From positions 1 to 6,015 of the forward strand of contig JAUJMI010000245.1 in the NCBI GenBank assembly GCA_030446945.1: a stretch of 6,015 nt of DNA. The letters are read 5' to 3'. The notes below the pieces were generated by a model, which was not told where the DNA came from, made no database searches, and saw only the letters and a program-made list of their open reading frames with translations. Position 1 is the stretch's first letter; every line of letters starts with the position of its first letter. A program made the translations under genes and the position numbers. Source of the stretch: Longimicrobium sp. GTDB lineage: Bacteria; Gemmatimonadota; Gemmatimonadetes; Longimicrobiales; Longimicrobiaceae. This document shows, in pieces, positions 1 through 6,015 of the stretch.

Positions 1-53
<53 letters not shown>

Positions 54-54
54 T

Positions 55-96
55 GGAAACGCCCGTCCCCTGCGCTTGCATGGGCGGGCGTTTTCC
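55..96 (+). terminator. Hairpin terminator of the tRNA
   Basis: An inverted repeat starts two bases after the tRNA. Bases 57-68 pair with 82-93 as 12 bp including one G.T wobble (T66-G84), and the GG/CC flanks extend it past one bulged T. The A-rich foot pairs with the TTTT run at 91-94, so the T tract forms the lower stem and 3' side as in many intrinsic terminators. Its position directly behind the tRNA supports a role in ending the tRNA transcript. Confidence 0.8.
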
Positions 97-209
97 GTTC
101 GCAGCCTGAACAACTCGCCTCACACAGGGGCTACGGAGGGAACGACAAGAACGGCGGGCGGGTTCTCTGCGCCTTGCACGTCTCCCTTTGCCCTATGTGG
201 CCTCAGCTC

Positions 210-238
210 TTCACGTTGTCCGGTAATGAAGACAAAAT
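210..238 (+). promoter_or_regulatory. Possible sigma70-type promoter for the small-protein/kinase pair
   Basis: TTCACG at 210-215 (4 of 6 with TTGACA) is followed after exactly 17 bases by CAAAAT at 233-238 (4 of 6 with TATAAT). It lies about 90 bases upstream of the ATG at 331. Nothing else in the 97-330 gap looks better. The match is modest, could be chance, and was judged by eye only. Confidence 0.25.
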
Positions 239-330
239 CGCGTAGGCACGGCGCCGATGTTGCCGGGGCTCTACGGTGGGGTGGCGGCTGTTGTCATTGG
301 CAAACTGGAATAAGACGACCGAGGCAGATC

Positions 331-585
331 ATGGACAGCACACGCCCCCGAGACGGCAGGTTCGACCATACCGGGAGGCTCCGCCCAGTGATGGTGGAGC
401 GCATCGGACGCGAAGCGGTCGCCGCCGCCGTGCGCGACCACAAACACGCCGGGCGCGACATCTACTACACGGACGCGGCTTTCCCCGGCTACGTGATCCG
501 CGAAGCGCCGGATGGTAGTCGCGAACTGCTGGAGGAAGACACGGCCGGCGAGCTTCGCCTCGTCCGTTCCGTCGAGACGGGATGA
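331..585 (+). CDS. Small protein of unknown function, possible antitoxin-like partner of the downstream kinase
   Basis: 84 residues. The ATG at 331 is preferred because GAGG at 321-324 sits six bases upstream. The frame is open further upstream (from 76), but that extension looks like GC-rich noise. An internal ATG at 391 is an alternative. The protein is charged and soluble, with no signal peptide or membrane segment. A predicted helix (about residues 22-40, VERIGREAVAAAVRDHKHAG) is followed by a short stretch, about residues 43-72, rich in aromatic and acidic residues (DIYYTDAAF, PGYVIREAPDG). I do not recognise a named domain. Its stop overlaps the start of the kinase gene by four bases (ATGA), so the two are translationally coupled. 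A small first gene coupled to a zeta-like kinase is the usual layout of an antitoxin-toxin pair, but the antitoxin role is inference only and there is no visible DNA-binding motif. Confidence 0.6.
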   Translation: MDSTRPRDGRFDHTGRLRPVMVERIGREAVAAAVRDHKHAGRDIYYTDAAFPGYVIREAPDGSRELLEEDTAGELRLVRSVETG

Positions 586-1184
586 CCGAGCGGCCCTGGC
601 TTTACGTGGTCGCGGGCCCGAATGGCGCGGATAAGTGGACACTCGCGCGATTGCTGCTGCCGGACCTTCCCGTGGTGAACCCGGACGCCATCGCACGTGA
701 GATCAAACCCCACTCGCCTGAACCGGCTTCGTTCACCGCAGGCCGCGAGGCGTTGAAGCAAGTCCAGAAGCATCTGGACGCCGCACGCAGTTTCGGTGTG
801 GAAACGACCCTGGCCGGGCGGTGGATCTTCCGTGTCATGAGGCAGGCTAGCCTGTCCGGGTTCGGGGTGATGGTGCTGTACGTCGGCATCGCTCCCGAGA
901 CTCTCGCGGTTCGCCGCGTCGCGGAGCGGGCGCGCTCCGGAGGCCACGATGTCCCGGACGAGGATATCCGTCGCAGATATCGCATCAGCCCCGCGCACCT
1001 CGCCGAAGCAGTCGCCGGCGCGGATCAGGCGGTGCTCTATGACAACTCGACCCGCGCCGAGGTAGGTCCGCGCGTGTTTGCGGAGGTGGAAGAGGGGGTG
1101 TTCGTCGCACTCGAAGCCGATCGTCCGCCCTGGTTCTCCGTCGCTCTCGGACGAACCGAAACCGGTACGAATCTGCGGGGCTGA
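582..1184 (+). CDS. Zeta-toxin-family P-loop kinase (COG4185-like) with altered Walker A
   Basis: 200 residues. The N terminus (PWLYVVAGPNGA, residues 5-16), VNPDAIA (33-39), VETTLAGR (73-80), the RR...GGHDVPDEDIRRRY stretch (111-133) and LYDNS (152-156) follow the layout of zeta-toxin/predicted ABC-type ATPase proteins. Zeta toxins phosphorylate UDP-N-acetylglucosamine, but many chromosomal COG4185 members have no known substrate. Family Walker A reads GPNGAGKS/T. Here residues 12-19 are GPNGADKW, so the last glycine is Asp17 and the Ser/Thr that binds Mg-phosphate is Trp19, while Lys18 remains. Each change is one base from a normal codon (GAT at 630, TGG at 636). The rest of the frame is intact and of full length. 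It may therefore be a recently inactivated or repurposed kinase, or a sequencing error may explain one change. The gene is coupled to the upstream small gene (ATGA) and converges on gyrB. Confidence 0.8.
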   Translation: MTERPWLYVVAGPNGADKWTLARLLLPDLPVVNPDAIAREIKPHSPEPASFTAGREALKQVQKHLDAARSFGVETTLAGRWIFRVMRQASLSGFGVMVLYVGIAPETLAVRRVAERARSGGHDVPDEDIRRRYRISPAHLAEAVAGADQAVLYDNSTRAEVGPRVFAEVEEGVFVALEADRPPWFSVALGRTETGTNLRG

Positions 1185-1202
1185 TCGGAAGCAACTAGGA
1201 AA

Positions 1203-1232
1203 CGGCGAAAACCGCTCCCGCAGTTCTCGCCG
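1203..1232 (-). terminator. Intrinsic-type terminator of gyrB
   Basis: On the - strand, 1232-1220 pairs with 1215-1203 as a 13-bp stem capped by a GGGA tetraloop and followed by TTTCC. Two of the pairs are G.T wobbles on the - strand (1209/1226 and 1213/1222). They become A-C mismatches on the + strand, so the hairpin is more stable in the direction of gyrB. It sits 40 bases after the gyrB stop and 19 after the stop of the convergent kinase gene. The T run is short, so termination may be partial. Confidence 0.65.
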
Positions 1233-1271
1233 CTCTCTGTGCCTCGGTGTGAGGCTGCGGTTCCCGCGTCG

Positions 1272-3257
<1,986 letters not shown>

Positions 3258-3307
3258 TCAGACTATGGATATGGTACCCCGAATGGGGGCCGAAAGTTCG
3301 GGAAAAC

Positions 3308-3414
3308 CGGGAACGTGGAATCGGGAACGGGGAACGGTAGCGTCGACGGCGAGAACGGCCGTGGGATGGGCTTTCGCGGTTCACACGTTCCCCGTTCCCC
3401 GCTCCCCGTTCCCC
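3308..3414. repeat. Mirrored array of 7-base GGGGAAC repeats between dciA and gyrB
   Basis: Left arm 3308-3335 reads on the + strand as four heptamers (CGGGAAC, GTGGAAT, CGGGAAC, GGGGAAC). Right arm 3387-3414 reads on the - strand as four heptamers (GGGGAAC, GGGGAGC, GGGGAAC, GGGGAAC). The two arms are therefore in inverted orientation around a centre of about 50 bases. The best perfect pairing is 14 bp (3323-3336 with 3386-3399), with slipped registers possible. In a dciA-gyrB transcript this would fold into a long hairpin. The right arm is inside the dciA reading frame and encodes its last ten residues. It looks like a dispersed palindromic intergenic repeat (REP-like), although other copies cannot be seen in this window. 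Confidence 0.75.
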
Positions 3415-3722
3415 ATCACGAACACCAGCTGCCGTATCCGCCCGTCGCCCTTGCCGGCGTTGATGCGGCGCATAAGCTCCCCTTTCATCAGGTTGAGCTC
3501 CATCAGCCACGCGCTGGTGGCGACGGCCACGAAGAGCGTGCCCTCCGACACGCGCAGCGCCTCGGTGACGGCGGAGATCTGCGGGCCCACCTTGTCCGTC
3601 CACTCGGTGACGATGGAGGCGGCCTCCACCTTGGGAGCGAGGCCGGAGCGGTCCAGGAACCGGCTGACCAGGTCGCCCACAGCTTGCGGCTGGCCGGCGT
3701 TTGGATCGCGGGTGCGCTTCAC
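3381..3722 (-). CDS. dciA: DciA-family (DUF721) replicative-helicase loading protein
   Basis: DciA is the ancestral bacterial factor that binds and helps load the DnaB helicase at the origin. 113 residues from a GTG start at 3722. No upstream in-frame ATG or GTG exists before a stop, and there is no clear ribosome site. The DUF721 core spans residues 14-103: VGDLVSRFLDRSGL, WTDKVGPQI (41-49), GTLFVAVATSAWLMELNLMKGELMRRIN (61-88) and GRIRQLVFVMG (94-104). The order of the WxxxVGPxI and SAWxxEL motifs is typical. The core would naturally end near residue 103. Residues 104-113 (GNGERGTGNV) and the stop come from the GGGGAAC repeat that follows, so the tail is probably not functional. DUF721 genes often lie beside gyrB and recF near the origin, and here gyrB is directly downstream. 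Confidence 0.88.
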   Translation of the reverse strand: MKRTRDPNAGQPQAVGDLVSRFLDRSGLAPKVEAASIVTEWTDKVGPQISAVTEALRVSEGTLFVAVATSAWLMELNLMKGELMRRINAGKGDGRIRQLVFVMGNGERGTGNV

Positions 3723-3760
3723 GATTCGGAGACCGGGCGAGGCAGGAGGTGCGGACCCTT

Positions 3761-3767
3761 CAATCTA
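3761..3767 (-). promoter_or_regulatory. TAGATTG box, possible -10 element of dciA
   Basis: On the - strand, TAGATT (4 of 6 with TATAAT) followed by G lies 38 bases upstream of the dciA GTG. The same heptamer lies 40 bases upstream of the lipoprotein start. No convincing -35 is seen 16-18 bases further up, so this is weak evidence. Confidence 0.3.
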
Positions 3768-3818
3768 GCACCTCGGCCCCTTCCGGAATAGGGGAAAATC
3801 CGCCGAAGGTACCCCGAC

Positions 3819-3856
3819 GCACCACGGCCCCGGACGGGTGTCCGGGGCCGTGGTGC
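3819..3856 (-). terminator. Perfect 17-bp hairpin, probable terminator of the lipoprotein gene
   Basis: Bases 3819-3835 and 3840-3856 are perfectly complementary over 17 bp with a 4-base loop (GGGT on the + strand). The hairpin begins 19 bases after the lipoprotein stop and lies upstream of dciA. No T run follows on either strand (the nearest is TTTT about 20 bases on, - strand). It is therefore either a terminator that does not depend on a U tract, a transcript-stabilising stem, or a protein-binding palindrome. Location favours a role in separating the lipoprotein transcript from dciA. Confidence 0.55.
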
Positions 3857-3875
3857 GGGCTTCGTGCGCGGTCCG

Positions 3876-4448
3876 TCAGTTCTCGTCCGGCAGATCGGCC
3901 AGCAGAGTGCCGGAGATCACCTCGCCCTCGTTGACCTCGTCTTCCATCGCTTTGCGAAGTCGCGCGATCTGCGCCTGGTTTTCGCGGTAGAACGCCACGT
4001 TCTCCGGGGCGATGCGGATGGAGCCGAGCACGTCTTCCTGCTTCGCGCCGCCGTCGATCACCCCCTGCGCCACACCGGCCTGGAAGAGCACCCAGCTCGC
4101 CACCACCTGCTCGCGCGTGCTGAGCCCCACGCGCTCGACCGCGGCACGGAGCGCCGGCTGCGACTCCAGCCTCGCCACCTGCTCGTCGATGGGCAGGGTG
4201 CCGTGGGCCGCCTGGCTCGGGTCCGTCCCCTCCGCCAGCGCCAGGTTCCGCTGCGCGGCGAGCACGCGGCGCACCAGGTTTATCGTCAGGCGGTACTCCG
4301 CGGGGTCGGCGGCCCGTGCGGCCGCCTCGGCCGTCGCGGCGGGCGCGAACCCGCTGACGATGCCGGGCTCGGCGCGGGGGCGGGAGGTCTGGCCATCGCA
4401 CGCGGCCAGCGCTGCGAGGGCACACAGGGCGAGGGGAAAGTACTTCAT
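3876..4448 (-). CDS. Putative lipoprotein of unknown function
   Basis: 190 residues from the ATG at 4448, chosen because GGAGG (4453-4457 on the - strand) lies four bases before it and because it starts a lipoprotein signal peptide. The longer frame from 4691 runs over the opposite gene and is rejected. The signal peptide is MKYFPLALCALAALAAC with lipobox LAAC. Cys17 should be lipidated and Asp18 is at +2. The mature part is soluble, with an Ala-rich linker (about 30-50) and then helices. One segment begins YRLTINLVRRVLAAQRNLALAE (about 52-73), and another, rich in Glu, Gln and Arg, spans about 155-175. It ends in an acidic tail (LADLPDEN). I recognise no domain and see no enzyme motif. It is transcribed divergently from the phosphatase/kinase operon, and any functional link is unknown. 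Confidence 0.8.
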   Translation of the reverse strand: MKYFPLALCALAALAACDGQTSRPRAEPGIVSGFAPAATAEAAARAADPAEYRLTINLVRRVLAAQRNLALAEGTDPSQAAHGTLPIDEQVARLESQPALRAAVERVGLSTREQVVASWVLFQAGVAQGVIDGGAKQEDVLGSIRIAPENVAFYRENQAQIARLRKAMEDEVNEGEVISGTLLADLPDEN

Positions 4449-4488
4449 GGGTCCTCCAGGGTGGGAGCACTGCGGCATCGAGGAGCGC

Positions 4489-4517
4489 CAATCTAATCTG
4501 ATTTCCGAAAAAGGAAA
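4489..4517 (-). promoter_or_regulatory. Possible promoter/operator of the lipoprotein gene
   Basis: On the - strand, TAGATTG at 4489-4495 resembles a -10 element 40 bases before the start codon. The direct repeat AATCTAATCT (4490-4499, + strand) overlaps it, and the small inverted repeat TTTCC-GAAAAA-GGAAA (4502-4517) lies just upstream where a -35 or operator could be. The -35 match is poor (GTTTCC at 17-base spacing). This A/T-rich patch stands out in the otherwise GC-rich sequence. Confidence 0.35.
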
Positions 4518-4538
4518 CATCCTTCGCACCGCCCCTGC

Positions 4539-4567
4539 TTGACAGCGCGATTCGCGTGGTGTATCGC
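4539..4567 (+). promoter_or_regulatory. Sigma70-type promoter of the phosphatase-kinase operon
   Basis: A perfect TTGACA at 4539-4544 is followed after exactly 17 bases by TATCGC at 4562-4567 (first three bases of TATAAT match). Transcription would start near 4574, giving a leader of about 35 bases before the ATG at 4609. No other -35 of this quality is seen in the window. Confidence 0.55.
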
Positions 4568-4608
4568 ACTTCTTCAACGAAGACATACTCACCGCACCCC
4601 GTCGTCCG

Positions 4609-5094
4609 ATGACCCACCCGACCCGCATCCTCTTCGTCTGCCTGGGCAACATCTGCCGCTCGCCGCTGGCGGAGGCGGTCTTTCGGCACAAGGTACGCGA
4701 GCGCGGTGTGGAGGACCAGTTCGAGATCGACTCGGCGGGAACCTCCGGCTACCACGACGGGGCCCCGCCCGACCCCCGCAGCAGCGAGACCGCGCGCCGC
4801 CGGGGCGTGGAGCTGGCGGGGCAGAGCCGCAAGCTGTCTGCGGCTGACCTGGACCGCTTCGAATACGTGATCGCGATGGACGGCGAGAACCTGCGCGAGA
4901 TCCGGACGCTGGAGGCCGCCGCCGGCGGGCGCGCGCGCATCCACCGCCTGCGCGAGTGGGACCCCGAGGCGTCCGGCGCCGACGTGCCCGATCCCTACTA
5001 CGGCGGCCCGAGCGGCTTCGACGACGTGCACGACATCGTGGACCGCTCGTGCGAGGCGCTGCTCGACCGCCTCCTGGCCGAGCGCCGCGCCTGA
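4609..5094 (+). CDS. Low-molecular-weight protein-tyrosine-phosphatase family protein, probable deglycation phosphatase
   Basis: 161 residues, the usual family length. The phosphate-binding loop is CLGNICRS at 11-18 (C-X5-R, nucleophile Cys11 and Arg17), followed by SPLAEAVF. DSAGTSGYHDG (41-51) and the general-acid loop DPYYGG (128-133, Asp128) are family signatures and argue against arsenate reductase. No signal peptide, so cytoplasmic. There is no clear Shine-Dalgarno before the ATG at 4609. It is the first gene of a tight pair with a fructosamine-kinase homologue (stop 5094, next start 5097). Known work shows that LMW-PTP genes directly precede such kinases in several distant bacteria, and that the human LMW-PTP-A acts as a protein-ribulosamine-5-phosphatase. 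The inferred role here is therefore removal of the 5-phosphate from ribulosamine- or erythrulosamine-phosphate adducts. A classical phosphotyrosine role cannot be excluded. Confidence 0.93.
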   Translation: MTHPTRILFVCLGNICRSPLAEAVFRHKVRERGVEDQFEIDSAGTSGYHDGAPPDPRSSETARRRGVELAGQSRKLSAADLDRFEYVIAMDGENLREIRTLEAAAGGRARIHRLREWDPEASGADVPDPYYGGPSGFDDVHDIVDRSCEALLDRLLAERRA

Positions 5095-5096
5095 CC

Positions 5097-5969
5097 ATGC
5101 TCCCCGAATCGCTGCGCCGGTCGCTGGAAGCGCACCTCGGCCCGGTGGGCGATGCGCGGGCGGTGGGGGGTGGATCGATCAACCATGCGGCGCGCGTGGA
5201 GGGGCCGAACGGCGCGTTCTTTGTGAAGTACAGCGACGATCCACCCTCCGGGATCTATGCTGTGGAGGGGCGGGGGCTGCGGGCGCTCGCCGCCGCCGGC
5301 TCGGATCTGGTCGTGCCGCGGGTGCTGGCCATGTGCGACGATCCCGAGCCTGGCACACCCGCGTGGCTGGCGCTGGAGTGGCTGGAGCCCGCCCGGCGCG
5401 CCGCGGGCTTCGGTGAGCGGCTGGGCCGAGGCCTGGCGGCGCTGCACCGCTCGAGCGGCGCGTGGGGTTGGGAGGAGGACAACTTCATCGGCTCGCTCCC
5501 GCAGGAGAACGCGCCCGCCGGTGCGTGGGCGGACTTCTGGTGGGCGCGCCGCCTGGAGCCGCAGCTTCGCCGCGCCCGCGCGGCTGGCCGACTCCCCGGC
5601 CGCGAGCGCGAGTGGGAGCGCCTGCGGGAAACCCTCTCCCGCCTCCTCGCCCCCGCGGAAGAGGACGGCCCCTCCCTCCTGCACGGCGATCTGTGGAGCG
5701 GCAACGTCGTGGCGTCGGCGCGCGGCCCCGCGCTCGTGGACCCCGCCGCCTACCGCGGCCACCGCGAAGTGGACCTCGCGATGACGGAGCTCTTCGGCGG
5801 CTTCGGCGCGGATTTCTACGCCGGCTACCAGGAAGCCTTGCCGCTGCGCCCCGGCTATCGGGAGGAGCGCCGCGGAGTGTACCAGCTCTTCTACCTGCTG
5901 GTGCACGTGAACCTGTTCGGCGGCGGCTACGTCGGGCAGACGGCGGAGGTGCTGCGGCGGGTGGTGTAG
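5097..5969 (+). CDS. Fructosamine/ribulosamine 3-kinase family protein
   Basis: 290 residues, the normal length for the family. The ATG at 5097 is two bases after the phosphatase stop. The frame is open further upstream (from 4956), but that part is the shadow of the phosphatase gene. Motifs: glycine-rich GGGSINHAARV (24-34), FFVKYSDD with ATP-binding Lys44, Glu57 (helix glutamate), catalytic loop HGDLWSGN (196-203) with Asp198 and Asn203, and the metal-binding region VDPAAYRGHREVDLAMTELF (214-233) with Asp215. The family phosphorylates O3 of ketoamines on lysine side chains, making them unstable so that the amine is regenerated. Most tested bacterial members prefer ribulosamines or erythrulosamines to fructosamines. 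Weak ribosome site and tight spacing suggest translational coupling with the phosphatase. The C terminus is intact. The terminator is probably beyond the window. Confidence 0.95.
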   Translation: MLPESLRRSLEAHLGPVGDARAVGGGSINHAARVEGPNGAFFVKYSDDPPSGIYAVEGRGLRALAAAGSDLVVPRVLAMCDDPEPGTPAWLALEWLEPARRAAGFGERLGRGLAALHRSSGAWGWEEDNFIGSLPQENAPAGAWADFWWARRLEPQLRRARAAGRLPGREREWERLRETLSRLLAPAEEDGPSLLHGDLWSGNVVASARGPALVDPAAYRGHREVDLAMTELFGGFGADFYAGYQEALPLRPGYREERRGVYQLFYLLVHVNLFGGGYVGQTAEVLRRVV

Positions 5970-6015
5970 TGTGCGCAGGCCTCAGGGTCCCTGAAACGCG
6001 GCGCGATCCACTTTT

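Noticed and set aside
291..316. TTGTCA near the small gene as a -35 element
   Set aside because: No -10 at a proper distance (TAAGAC is only 14 bases away and a poor match), and the leader would be very short.
76..330. Upstream extension of the small-protein gene
   Set aside because: Begins inside the tRNA terminator, has Cys/Arg/Ser-rich noise-like sequence, and the ATG at 331 has its own ribosome site.
3277..3288. CCCC-GAAT-GGGG mini-hairpin upstream of gyrB
   Set aside because: Only four base pairs, which is common by chance in GC-rich DNA.
3760..5031. 423-codon open frame on the - strand
   Set aside because: Overlaps the lipoprotein gene in another frame and lies antisense to the phosphatase. 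Low-complexity Arg/Gly/Ala sequence without motifs.
4998..5906. 302-codon open frame on the - strand
   Set aside because: Antisense to the fructosamine-kinase gene, whose motifs are all in the + frame.
5982..5994. Palindrome TCAGGG-T-TCCTGA-like after the kinase stop as a terminator
   Set aside because: Six-base arms with a single central base cannot form a hairpin loop. The window ends just as a T run begins (6012-6015), so a real terminator cannot be judged.

Overview
The window is very GC-rich and carries ordinary bacterial chromosomal genes. The dciA-gyrB pair, the GyrB sequence style (about 650 residues, without the large C-terminal insertion of the enterobacterial protein), Shine-Dalgarno use and the repeat style fit a high-GC environmental bacterium, perhaps Gemmatimonadota (Longimicrobium-like). 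That placement is a guess from recognition and was not computed.

Left part (1-1184, + strand): the 3' two thirds of an initiator tRNA-Met with its terminator hairpin, a gap of about 230 bases holding at most a weak promoter, then a two-gene module. The module is an 84-residue unrecognised small protein overlapping, by ATGA, a zeta-toxin-family P-loop kinase whose Walker A motif is altered at two key residues. It looks like a toxin-antitoxin-type pair whose kinase may be dead.

Middle (1203-3722, - strand): dciA (DUF721, replicative-helicase loading) followed by gyrB (DNA gyrase B subunit). A mirrored array of 7-base repeats lies between them and has supplied the last ten codons of dciA. A directional hairpin terminator closes gyrB and separates it from the convergent kinase gene.

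Right part (3819-5969): a putative lipoprotein gene of unknown function on the - strand, closed by a perfect 17-bp hairpin. Across a 160-base intergenic region, and divergent from it, lies a + strand operon of a low-molecular-weight tyrosine-phosphatase-family protein and a fructosamine-kinase-family protein, 2 bases apart, behind a good sigma70-type promoter. This pairing is known from other bacteria and points to protein deglycation: the phosphatase would remove the 5-phosphate from sugar-phosphate adducts on amines, and the kinase would then phosphorylate O3 so that the adduct falls off.

No CRISPR array, insertion sequence, integrase or phage gene was seen. The least ordinary items are the mutated P-loop kinase with its unknown partner, the repeat that extends DciA, and a shared TAGATTG box about 40 bases upstream of two - strand genes.
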